7,341 bases of DNA, taken from contig DAONFA010000053.1 in assembly GCA_035403355.1 (NCBI GenBank), positions 1 to 7,341 of the forward strand, given 5' to 3'. The stretch comes from Candidatus Cloacimonas sp. (lineage in GTDB: Bacteria; Cloacimonadota; Cloacimonadia; Cloacimonadales; Cloacimonadaceae). Below, one piece after another: positions 1 to 6,973 of this stretch. Every line of letters begins with the position of its first letter. Position 1 is the stretch's first letter. The position numbers were made by a program, and so were the translations under genes. The notes under the pieces were generated by a model, which was not told the DNA's origin, ran no database searches, and saw only the letters and a list, made by a program, of their open reading frames with translations.

Positions 1-1
1 T

Positions 2-3000
2 ACTACACAATTTAATAGTTGCCGTTTAGGAAATAGTGATTATTCAAATCCTCCTCCTTTGAGTTTATCTACTGCCAGACCTAATATCCAGATAAATATG
101 ACAACATCTAATCCTACCTCAGCACCTAATCCAGCAGTATTAGTTAGCCCTGCAAATGATGCCTGGGCTATGATTGGAGATATTTTATCCTGGAATAGTG
201 GTGGCGGATTTCCTTCATCTTATGATGTATATTTCGGAACATCTTCAACCCCTCCTCTGGTTAGTGATAATCAAACAGCTCTCACTTATACTCCAACTTT
301 AGCAGCTGGCAATACATACTATTGGAAAGTTGTACCTGCAAATCTTATTGGAGAAGCAACCGGTTGTCCTACCTGGAGTTTTAAAACGCCAACTACAACT
401 CAAGTAGCAGAGAGCTTTGAAAATACATCATTTCCGCCAGCGGGTTGGGCAAATCCCGGATCCTGGAGCCGCTCCACAAGTTATTATAAACAGGGAGTTG
501 CTTCAGCTTATAAATATACTTCTGATACAAGTAAATATATCCTTTCCACACCTAAAGTTACTATAACCAGTACCAGCACTTTGAGTTTGTGGACCTTATG
601 CTCCAGCACAAGTGGTACTATAGAAGTTATCTATTCTCCGGATAGAACTACCTGGACTCAGCTTAGCAGCATTACTCATGCTGCAGCTTATACCTGGTAT
701 AATAAAGTTGTGGACTTAAGTTCTCTTACCGGGAATAATTACTATCTTGGTGTAAGAACAGGTGGCCAATCCTATACCTCCTATTATGTTGACCTGGTTA
801 TTGGTCCGGAAATTACTCCTGAGGCACCCGGAGCTCCTACTTTAAGCACTCCGGCAGACCTGGCAACCAATGTAAATGAATTCACTACATTTACTTGGAC
901 AGCGCCTACTACAGGTGGTGTGCCTACCGGCTACAAACTCTACTGTGATACCAGTAATCCACCTACAACTCTGAAAGCAGACCTGAATGCTCTTACCTAT
1001 ACTTTAACTACTTCTCTGGCATATAATACAACATACTACTGGACGGTCTTAGCGTATAACGGAGCAGGCAATGGTACTACTGCCACAGTAAGAAGTTTTA
1101 CAACCAGAACAAATCCAACTATTTCTACATTCCCTTATACAGCGGGGAACTTTGAAAATGGTGGTGCTTTACCTCTTAATTGGATTGCTTCAGAGGGTGC
1201 AACCGGAGCTTCCTATCATTGGGCAGCAAGCACAGGTGCATCCTCTCATGGTCCTGCAGCACCTCACTCAGGAACATATTTTGGCTGGTTATATTGCTAT
1301 TTGGCTTCTAATTCATATAATCCCTATTATTTAACTACCGCTCCTATTGCTCTTGATGCCACAGCCAAAAGATTAACCTACTGGTATTGGATAGGAACTG
1401 ATACCTATGCTAATCCTCTTTTCGTAGAAATTTCTACTGATAACCAGGCAACCTGGACAACTCTCTATACCCATTCCAATACTTCCAATACTCTTGCCTG
1501 GTATCAAAATACGCTTAGTTTAGAGGCATACACTTCCCATACCGTTTATCTCCGTTTCAAAGGGATGAGTAATTATGGAAGTAATATGACAGATTTGGGC
1601 TTGGATGATATAGTAATTGAAGATATACCTGCTGCTCCAATCATAAGCTGTACTCCTACCAGTTGGGATTTTGGACAGACCATAATTAATACTACTAAAA
1701 CTAAGGACTTTACGATTAGTAATACAGGTGGTGGCACTCTTAGCGTATCTTCTATAGTTATAGAAGGAGATTATTATACATTGCTTACCAATCCTGCCCC
1801 CGCAGGTCTTACAGCTGGTCAAACTGCTACCTTTACCGTTCAATATGCTCCTACGGCAGTTGGAACTCAAAATGGCACTGTTACTATTACTGATAACCGA
1901 GGCGTAACAACTGTTAATTTGAGTGCTATATGTTATGATCCCACTATTTATACCTTCCCATGGGTTGAAAATTTCGGTACAACTACCAACTTCCCACCTC
2001 TTAATTGGTCACGCTTAACCGGACTTTATCCTTCAGAGACACCTGTTACTACAACCAGTGGATGGACTTATGACGATTTTGCCAATGTTGTAACTACTCC
2101 GCAAAATATGTCCGGTCGTCTTAATATCTATTATACTTCTACAAAATATTGGTTGGTAACACCACCAATTGCAATTCCTGGTGCTGGCTACGAGCTTAAA
2201 TTTGATCTGGCGTTAACTACTTATAGTGGAATAGCTACATCTCCTACACCTGGAGCGCAAGCTGATGATAAATTCATCGTCTTAATTAGTGATAGCCCTA
2301 TGATGACCAATCCTACTGTTCTTGGAGAATGGAATAACACAGGATCTTCTTATGTGTATGATAATATTTCTCCTTCAGGTGAAAATCATATCATAAGCTT
2401 GAATACTTATTCAGGGACTAAATATCTTGCTTTTTACGGTGAATCTACTGTTGCTGGCGGAGATAACAATGTATATGTAGATAATGTTACAGTGCGTGAA
2501 ACCCCTGCTGCACCGATCTTTAATTATAGCCCTACCAGTATAGCATTTGGAACTGGCTTTGCCAATACTCCCACTGCTTATCAAAATGTAACTGTTACCA
2601 ATACCGGTGCTGGAGTGCTTAATCTTGCTGTAGCAGATGTAAATATAATTGGAGCAGATGCTTCAATGTTTTCTTTTAATCCTGCAAATCTACCTGCAGC
2701 ATTAAGTACAAATCAATCGGTAACTATTCCTGTTCGTTATAATCCCACTGCCATAGGCAATCATACTGCTACCTTGCGGATGGTTTATAATGCTACCAAC
2801 TATGATGTTACATTATCAGGGAATGCCTTAGGTGAGCATGCTCTTTATCAGGGTTTTGAAGGTGCTACTTTCCCGCCTACGGGTTGGGCAACTGCAACTG
2901 CTCCCTGGGAAATTTATACTACTTATGCTCATACCGGAACAAAATCAGTAAAATCAGGTTATTCAACTGGTACCTGGTGGCTGATGACTCCTACTCTTGC

Positions 3001-5221
3001 TATAGAAGATGGTGCTAATACACTTACTTTCTGGTATCGGGATTATAGCAGTGAGACATCTTGGGATTACGATGATGAATATACCTATGTAATGCTTTCT
3101 ACTACGGGTAACGCTCCTGAGGACTTCACCACTACTTTGTGGACAGGTGATTACTTAACCTTCACGACCACATGGCAGATGGCATCTATTGACTTAAGTG
3201 CCTATAACGGTCAGAATGTAATAATTGCTTTCAAGAGTATTCACACCGGTGGTAACTATAGAATTATAGATGATGTTGCTGGTCCCAATCTCTATGTTCC
3301 TTCAGGTCCACCTGAAGTTGTAACTCTTGTTTATCCTACCAATGGAGCTACCGGAATTCCACAAACCGGTTTTAATTTGACCTGGACGCCTGCCACAACC
3401 GGTGGGGTACCCAATTACTATGCTGTCTATATGACTCAAGATGAAACTCTGATTTATGATGATTACAGATGGGAAACGAATAATACCTATTTCAATCCTG
3501 TAACCGAGGGTGGAATTACCTTCAATTATCTGGATCGCTGGTATTGGACTGTAGAAGCAATTAATGATGATGGCAGTGCAGTTGTAGAACCACCTTACTC
3601 CTTTGAAATCAGACAAGCACCTATAGCAATAAGTACTTTCCCCTGGACAGAGAATTTTGATGCTTCTCTTAATCTGCCTACCGATTGGACTATGGTTGAT
3701 GTTGATGGTGCAGGAACATATTGGCAAGCCAGTACTGCCTATAGCCATTCCTCCCCTAATTCCTTTGTGCATAGTTTCAGCACAGCAGTAGACGATGGCC
3801 AGAATGGTTGGTTAATTACGCCAGCAATACAGGTTCCTCAAACAGGTAATTTTGTCCTCTCCTGGTGGAACTATAATGTATACCCCAGTTGGATGGTTTA
3901 TAACGGCTTATTGGTAAATACTACTAATGATCCTAATGATCCTAACTGGGTGGAACTTTGGGCTCCTACTACTGTTGCGGCTGCCTGGTCCAATGCTGTA
4001 GTCAATATTACTCCTTATGCAGGTCAGACAGTATATTTTGCCTTTAATTATCAGGGTTACGATGCTGATAACTGGTATATTGATGATGTTAGTATTTATG
4101 AGTTGCTCGTAGATGAATACCCTCCTGTTATTACCCATTTGCCGATTCTTAATACTCCTCGCAATGATACCAATTACCTTGTTTATGCAGAAATAGCTGA
4201 TGATCCCAATTGGAATAATCCTATCGGGGGAGCAAGTGTATATTACAGTACAGATTCGGGAACTACTTGGAATGGTCCTATTGCTATGACTCCTGGAACT
4301 GAACCTGCCTATACTGCCTATATTCCTGCTCAGCCCTTGGGAACTACTGTACAATATTATATTCAAGCATGGGATAGTTTAAATAATATGGCAACGACTG
4401 ATACTTACAGCTTTGCAGTAAATAATCCTGTCTGGATTTGGTATGATACCGGTGGTACTGTTTATCTTGGTATCCCCAGTCAAGCTTTCGGTCCCACAGT
4501 GCTGTATGAAAACCCCTATTACGGAACAGGAATTCCTATGAAACTATTGGGAACGGATGGCGAATCATACAATGCCGTAACTGCCAATCTGCATATCTAT
4601 AGCTATGATGGAACAGATATAGTTGACTTGATTACTCCTATACCTGTTTCCTTCGCAGCTCAAACCTATCAAACAATTGATTTAAGCAGTTATGATATTA
4701 ATATTACCACGCCTTACTTTATGATTGCTTATGAAGATATGCCTGCCGGAAATTATTTCCTGTTTGATGAAACATACGACTACGGAACTACCTTCGTGAA
4801 AATGAGTGGTACTCTGTATACCTTATCTACATCCGGTTCCTGGTGTATAGGAGCTTATGTTACAAACGGTACAGCTACTATTGCTGCACCAGTTGCTACC
4901 ATAGCCAATGTAGGAGGCAATCCTGTGATCAGTTGGAATGCTGTTAGCGGAGCCAATGCCTATAATATTTGGAATGCATCTGATCCTTATAGCGCACAAT
5001 GGACTTTATTAGCTACAACTACTGGAACAACCTATACCTATACCGGTAGTGATAGCAAAAAGTTTTTCCGGGTCACTGCTACTACAGATATTCCCGCTAA
5101 AGGTGTACGCAATGTAAATGGATTAGCTCTGGGAAACAATAATCAGATCGGACTTACTCATTCTTCAATCCAACCGGTTAAAGCTTCCAAAGCTAAAATA
5201 GAAAAACTACTTAGAAAGTAA
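2..5221 (+). CDS. Giant multidomain secreted/surface protein with choice-of-anchor J, FN3-like and ASH-like modules (5' partial)
   Basis: The frame is open from base 2 with no stop, so the N-terminus and any signal peptide lie upstream. The first start-like codon (TTG, 59) sits mid-protein with no RBS; residues below count from it. Modules in order: FN3-like 23-113; J1 115-253; FN3-like 257-353; J2 358-525; ASH/choice-of-anchor D-like 525-628; J3 630-816; ASH-like 818-927; J4 927-1080; FN3-like 1080-1190; J5 1190-1350; Ig/FN3-like 1351-1458; unrecognised beta-rich module 1458-1607; FN3 1607-1680; Lys-rich tail to 1720. J modules open with motifs such as ESFENTSFPPAGW or ENFDASLNLPTDW, and most close with a YIDDV-like strand. 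The protein is rich in Thr, Tyr, Ser and Asn with very few Cys, Lys or Arg, as in extracellular adhesins or matrix proteins. I see no catalytic motif, membrane anchor or clear type IX sorting domain at the C-terminus. Role inferred: cell-surface or released structural/adhesive protein. Exact function unknown. Confidence 0.93.
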   Translation, partial: TTQFNSCRLGNSDYSNPPPLSLSTARPNIQINMTTSNPTSAPNPAVLVSPANDAWAMIGDILSWNSGGGFPSSYDVYFGTSSTPPLVSDNQTALTYTPTLAAGNTYYWKVVPANLIGEATGCPTWSFKTPTTTQVAESFENTSFPPAGWANPGSWSRSTSYYKQGVASAYKYTSDTSKYILSTPKVTITSTSTLSLWTLCSSTSGTIEVIYSPDRTTWTQLSSITHAAAYTWYNKVVDLSSLTGNNYYLGVRTGGQSYTSYYVDLVIGPEITPEAPGAPTLSTPADLATNVNEFTTFTWTAPTTGGVPTGYKLYCDTSNPPTTLKADLNALTYTLTTSLAYNTTYYWTVLAYNGAGNGTTATVRSFTTRTNPTISTFPYTAGNFENGGALPLNWIASEGATGASYHWAASTGASSHGPAAPHSGTYFGWLYCYLASNSYNPYYLTTAPIALDATAKRLTYWYWIGTDTYANPLFVEISTDNQATWTTLYTHSNTSNTLAWYQNTLSLEAYTSHTVYLRFKGMSNYGSNMTDLGLDDIVIEDIPAAPIISCTPTSWDFGQTIINTTKTKDFTISNTGGGTLSVSSIVIEGDYYTLLTNPAPAGLTAGQTATFTVQYAPTAVGTQNGTVTITDNRGVTTVNLSAICYDPTIYTFPWVENFGTTTNFPPLNWSRLTGLYPSETPVTTTSGWTYDDFANVVTTPQNMSGRLNIYYTSTKYWLVTPPIAIPGAGYELKFDLALTTYSGIATSPTPGAQADDKFIVLISDSPMMTNPTVLGEWNNTGSSYVYDNISPSGENHIISLNTYSGTKYLAFYGESTVAGGDNNVYVDNVTVRETPAAPIFNYSPTSIAFGTGFANTPTAYQNVTVTNTGAGVLNLAVADVNIIGADASMFSFNPANLPAALSTNQSVTIPVRYNPTAIGNHTATLRMVYNATNYDVTLSGNALGEHALYQGFEGATFPPTGWATATAPWEIYTTYAHTGTKSVKSGYSTGTWWLMTPTLAIEDGANTLTFWYRDYSSETSWDYDDEYTYVMLSTTGNAPEDFTTTLWTGDYLTFTTTWQMASIDLSAYNGQNVIIAFKSIHTGGNYRIIDDVAGPNLYVPSGPPEVVTLVYPTNGATGIPQTGFNLTWTPATTGGVPNYYAVYMTQDETLIYDDYRWETNNTYFNPVTEGGITFNYLDRWYWTVEAINDDGSAVVEPPYSFEIRQAPIAISTFPWTENFDASLNLPTDWTMVDVDGAGTYWQASTAYSHSSPNSFVHSFSTAVDDGQNGWLITPAIQVPQTGNFVLSWWNYNVYPSWMVYNGLLVNTTNDPNDPNWVELWAPTTVAAAWSNAVVNITPYAGQTVYFAFNYQGYDADNWYIDDVSIYELLVDEYPPVITHLPILNTPRNDTNYLVYAEIADDPNWNNPIGGASVYYSTDSGTTWNGPIAMTPGTEPAYTAYIPAQPLGTTVQYYIQAWDSLNNMATTDTYSFAVNNPVWIWYDTGGTVYLGIPSQAFGPTVLYENPYYGTGIPMKLLGTDGESYNAVTANLHIYSYDGTDIVDLITPIPVSFAAQTYQTIDLSSYDINITTPYFMIAYEDMPAGNYFLFDETYDYGTTFVKMSGTLYTLSTSGSWCIGAYVTNGTATIAAPVATIANVGGNPVISWNAVSGANAYNIWNASDPYSAQWTLLATTTGTTYTYTGSDSKKFFRVTATTDIPAKGVRNVNGLALGNNNQIGLTHSSIQPVKASKAKIEKLLRK

Positions 5222-5230
5222 AAGGAGATA

Positions 5231-5277
5231 TGCTTTGCGGTTTAGTTTTTTGTAGCTAACCGCCAAGCACTCTTTTT
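5231..5277 (+). terminator. Hairpin with trailing T-run just after the giant gene
   Basis: Ten bases after the stop codon, TGCTT-T-GCGGTTTAG (5231-5245) pairs with CTAACCGC-C-AAGCA (5256-5269). There is one T/C mismatch, one bulged T, and a 10-nt loop. CTCTTTTT follows at 5270-5277. It may be a first, weaker intrinsic terminator or a 3'-end stabilising hairpin. Confidence 0.6.
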
Positions 5278-5284
5278 AGAAAAT

Positions 5285-5320
5285 AAGCCCTCGGTATTTT
5301 TACCGGGGGCTTTTCTGTTT
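5285..5320 (+). terminator. Intrinsic (rho-independent) terminator of the giant surface-protein gene
   Basis: GCCCTCGGTA (5287-5296) pairs with TACCGGGGGC (5301-5310). This gives a 10-bp stem with one G-U wobble and a TTTT loop, extended by flanking AA/TT. TTTTCTGTTTT follows. The GC-rich stem with a U-tract is a textbook terminator. The end of the U-tract overlaps the first base pairs of the repeat motif that starts at 5317. Confidence 0.88.
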
Positions 5321-5337
5321 TGACTTACAATTTTGCC
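5317..5337 (+). repeat. 21-nt boundary motif, copy 1 (identical copy at 6921-6941)
   Basis: The 21 bases starting at G5317 (core TTTTGACTTACAATTTTGCC) recur identically at 6921-6941. Each copy precedes a full repeat unit (R1 or R3). It is a variant of the unit's own left arm (TTAC instead of TCAC), so the left arm is effectively doubled in front of R1 (spacing 30 bp) and R3 (spacing 53 bp). It begins within the T-run of the upstream terminator. Confidence 0.85.
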
Positions 5338-5456
5338 CCGGGCACCGTTTTGACTCACAATTTTCACTTGTCATCCAGGTATCCACATCCCACAAACATC
5401 TTTATTGGCAACCGAGTTATAACTTGTTTCCGAATTAAAAAATTGTGAGTTAAAAC

Positions 5457-5583
5457 AAGAATCCTGCACACTGTCAACCGAGCTACAACAAACTCACGAA
5501 TTCCACGGTCACGAAAAAACAAGAACCCGCACACTGTCAACCGAGCTTCGCCAACCCCTCAAATTCCACCATCGTGAAAGAAG
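5457..5583 (+). repeat. Tandem pair of 63-64 bp subunits inside R1
   Basis: Two degenerate direct repeats start at about 5457 and 5521. Each begins AAGAAYCC(T)GCACACTGTC, continues with AACCGAGCT and a C/A-rich stretch, and ends with an AATTCCAC-rich segment and GAAA. The first copy differs in its middle (ACAACAAACTCACG against TCGCCAACCCCTCA). R3 has only the second type. Confidence 0.8.
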
Positions 5584-5682
5584 GTATTTTTTCACATCAG
5601 CAGGGTTGGATTGGAATTGTTCAGAAATAGTGACTTCGAGGCGAATTTTTGTTTTAACTCTAAACCGAGCTTCAGCTTTGAA
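5538..5682 (+). repeat. Ultraconserved 144-nt core of R1 with a folding signature
   Basis: This segment (about 5538-5681) recurs at 6023-6166 and 7102-7245 with a single substitution among all three copies (A5639 is G in R2). It holds a hairpin GTGAAAGAA / TTTTTTCAC with loop GGTA (5574-5595). It also holds two crossing 7-bp complementarities: CCAACCC 5551-5557 with GGGTTGG 5603-5609, and AATTCCA 5562-5568 with TGGAATT 5612-5618. The order is that of a pseudoknot or of two alternative folds. Whether it is transcribed is unknown. Confidence 0.7.
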
Positions 5683-5720
5683 AGTAGAAGGCAGTGAACA
5701 AAATTTCCTGTTGCGTCTGC

Positions 5721-5830
5721 ATATAGTTCCAACCACAAAAGGGTCGGTTTAGAGTCAAAACTTCACCGCCTCAAAATATAGTTGCAATCACAAAAGGGTC
5801 GGTTTAGAGTCAAAACCTCACCCCGATGCT
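5721..5830 (+). repeat. 55-bp tandem duplication of the R1 right end
   Basis: The 55 bases from ATATAGTTCC (5721-5775) are repeated at 5776-5830. Both contain CACAAAAGGGTCGGTTTAGA and the right-hand arm GGTTTAGAGTCAAAAC (5746-5761 and 5801-5816). R1 therefore has two candidate right arms for one left arm (5651-5666). R2 and R3 have only one. Confidence 0.85.
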
Positions 5831-5831
5831 T

Positions 5832-6246
5832 GTTTTGACTCACAATTTTCACTTACCCTCCAGGTATCCACATCCCACAAACATCTTCATTTGCAACCGA
5901 GTTATAACTTGTTTCCGAATTAAAAAATTGTGAGTTAAAACAAGAACCCGCACACTGTCAACCGAGCTACAACGAACTCACGAATTCCACGGTCCCGGAA
6001 AAACAAGAACCCTGCACACTGTCAACCGAGCTTCGCCAACCCCTCAAATTCCACCATCGTGAAAGAAGGTATTTTTTCACATCAGCAGGGTTGGATTGGA
6101 ATTGTTCAGAAATAGTGACTTCGGGGCGAATTTTTGTTTTAACTCTAAACCGAGCTTCAGCTTTGAAAGTTGAAGGCAACGAATAACATTTCCTGTTGCG
6201 TCTGCATATAGTTGCAATTACAAAAGGGTCGGTTTAGAGTCAAAAC
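5832..6246 (+). repeat. Complex two-hairpin repeat unit R2 (415 bp)
   Basis: Second full copy, same orientation and same length as R1. Left hairpin arms are 5832-5849 and 5924-5941; right hairpin arms are 6136-6151 and 6231-6246. It contains both 63-bp subunits (about 5942-6004 and 6005-6067), the 144-nt core (6023-6166) and the tetraloop hairpin (6059-6080). The 10 bases before it (CCGATGCTTG with small overlap) match the bases before R3, not those before R1. R2 lies directly upstream of the transposase leader. Confidence 0.9.
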
Positions 6247-6293
6247 TTCACCGCGTCAAAACTCCATCCGGGAGAGCAAATGCAAAAATTTAT
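6247..6293. other. Repeat remnant and leader between R2 and the transposase gene
   Basis: After R2 the sequence TTCACCGCGTCAAAACTCCA still resembles repeat ends. GTCAAAAC recurs at 6255-6262, and GTCAAAACTCCA also follows the right arm of R3. AT-rich, non-repeated DNA begins at about 6280. No gene is visible here. Confidence 0.5.
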
Positions 6294-6321
6294 TTGTTTT
6301 CTTCCCGAAAGTATTTATCAT
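6294..6321 (+). promoter_or_regulatory. Possible sigma-70-like promoter for the transposase gene
   Basis: TTGTTT (6294-6299) lies 16 bases before TATCAT (6316-6321) in an AT-rich patch upstream of the transposase RBS. The match to -35/-10 consensus is partial, and promoter consensus in this lineage is not known to me. The call is tentative. Confidence 0.35.
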
Positions 6322-6335
6322 ATCTAATAAAAAAC

Positions 6336-6340
6336 AGGAG
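6336..6340 (+). promoter_or_regulatory. Ribosome binding site of the transposase gene
   Basis: AGGAG lies 8 bases before the ATG at 6349, an ideal spacing. It supports that start over the in-frame ATG at 6361. Confidence 0.8.
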
Positions 6341-6348
6341 ATTTCCGA

Positions 6349-6927
6349 ATGCGCACAAAAATGATTCATCGTTCCCTCAACACTTATTTCCATATCGTAA
6401 ATCATTCTATTGATGGCAGAAAACTTTATTATGACCCTGGTGATTATAAAACCTATCTTTACTTATTTAAAAAGGAATTGGACTACAATGTAACTGTAAT
6501 TGCCTATTGCCTTATGCCCAATCATTTTCATTTTCTTTTGCGTCAAAATGCACCTGAAGCAATTAGTTCATTACTGGAAAGAACTCACAAAAGATATGCA
6601 CGCTATTACAATAAAAAATATAACTTCAAAGGAAGGATATTTCGCAGTCCCTTACATCATATTGAAACACCAACGGAAAATTATCTCTTCAATGCTTGTG
6701 CCTATATTCATGCCAATCCTGTTCAGGCAGGTTTAGTAGGTTTTCCCGAAGAATGGGAATATTCCAATTTCAGGGAATATATTAGGATGCGCAAGGGGAA
6801 ATTATATTCAGAACAATTCTTGATGGATTATATCGTAAATCCGGAAAAATACAGATTGAAAGTTATTGATATAGCAAGGAAAAAGTCAATGCAAAGAGCA
6901 TTTGAGAAGGATAGCATTTGGTTTTGA
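6349..6927 (+). CDS. RAYT-type (REP-associated) Y1 HUH transposase, IS200-like family
   Basis: A 192-residue single-domain protein of the transposase IS200-like (Y1_Tnp) fold. The HUH metal-binding motif is H59-F-H61 within AYCLMPNHFHFLLR. The presumed nucleophile is Tyr119 in YIHANPVQAGLV, the strongly conserved RAYT signature, followed by WEYSNFREY (136-144). The middle (KGRIFRSPLHHIE, 94-106) and EYL-like helix (110-113) also fit. Length is normal for the family and the gene looks intact. Known role of the family: RAYTs bind and nick single-stranded REP/palindromic DNA and are usually single-copy, domesticated relatives of IS200/IS605 TnpA. Here the gene is bracketed by R2 upstream and R3 downstream, its likely substrates (inference). 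The stop TGA (6925-6927) falls inside the 21-nt repeat motif. No accessory TnpB-like gene is present in the window. Confidence 0.92.
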   Translation: MRTKMIHRSLNTYFHIVNHSIDGRKLYYDPGDYKTYLYLFKKELDYNVTVIAYCLMPNHFHFLLRQNAPEAISSLLERTHKRYARYYNKKYNFKGRIFRSPLHHIETPTENYLFNACAYIHANPVQAGLVGFPEEWEYSNFREYIRMRKGKLYSEQFLMDYIVNPEKYRLKVIDIARKKSMQRAFEKDSIWF

Positions 6928-6941
6928 CTTACAATTTTGCC
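6921..6941 (+). repeat. 21-nt boundary motif, copy 2, overlapping the transposase stop codon
   Basis: Identical to 5317-5337. It supplies the last codons and the TGA stop of the transposase gene (6925-6927 lie within TTTTGACTTAC). It marks the left edge of repeated DNA that leads to R3. Confidence 0.85.
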
Positions 6942-6973
6942 GGTGCCCTCTCGGAAACCACAATCCGATGCTT

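Larger units (their letters stand above)
5347..5761 (+). repeat. Complex two-hairpin repeat unit R1 (415 bp)
   Basis: Left hairpin: arm GTTTTGACTCACAATTTT (5347-5364) is complementary to 5439-5456 over 18 bases with one G-U wobble. Right hairpin: arm GTTTTAACTCTAAACC (5651-5666) is complementary to 5746-5761 over 16 bases with one A/C mismatch, extendable by GA/TC to 18. Between them lie two tandem 63-64 bp subunits and a highly conserved core. The whole unit recurs at 5832-6246 with the same length and at 6974-7325 in shortened form. It has no believable coding capacity. It resembles REP/BIME-type palindromic elements associated with RAYT transposases, but is much longer than a typical REP pair. 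Confidence 0.9.

Noticed and set aside
59..61. TTG at 59 as the true start of the giant gene
   Set aside because: The frame is open upstream to base 2, the codon has no RBS, and the residues before it (NSDYSNPPP) read as normal protein of the same type. The gene simply runs in from the left.
1520..4366. Long minus-strand and alternate-frame ORFs within the giant gene (1152-1334 +, 1520-1870 -, 3302-3772 -, 3908-4366 -)
   Set aside because: They are shadows of the giant gene: their composition is unlike proteins, they match no family, and the plus-strand frame has clear domain structure throughout.
5221..5260. Micro-ORF after the giant gene (ATG at 5229, nine codons) preceded by AAAGGAG
   Set aside because: The AGGAG is only three bases or so from the ATG, the peptide is nine residues, and the region forms a hairpin. 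More likely part of the 3' end structure.
5509..5736. Minus-strand ORF in R1 (and its relatives at 5967-6179 and 6929-7258) as genes
   Set aside because: They overlap inverted-repeat arms, use different GTG/TTG starts at non-corresponding places, have different C-termini, and show no convincing RBS. They were kept only as a finding to test.
6500..6736. 78-codon plus-strand ORF inside the transposase gene
   Set aside because: It is an out-of-frame shadow; the transposase frame carries the HUH and YIHANPV motifs across the same bases.
5317..6927. A standard IS200/IS605 insertion sequence with defined left and right ends
   Set aside because: The protein matches the RAYT branch rather than canonical TnpA, there is no TnpB-like gene, and the repeats are several-fold longer than the usual subterminal hairpins. 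Element ends cannot be fixed from one locus.
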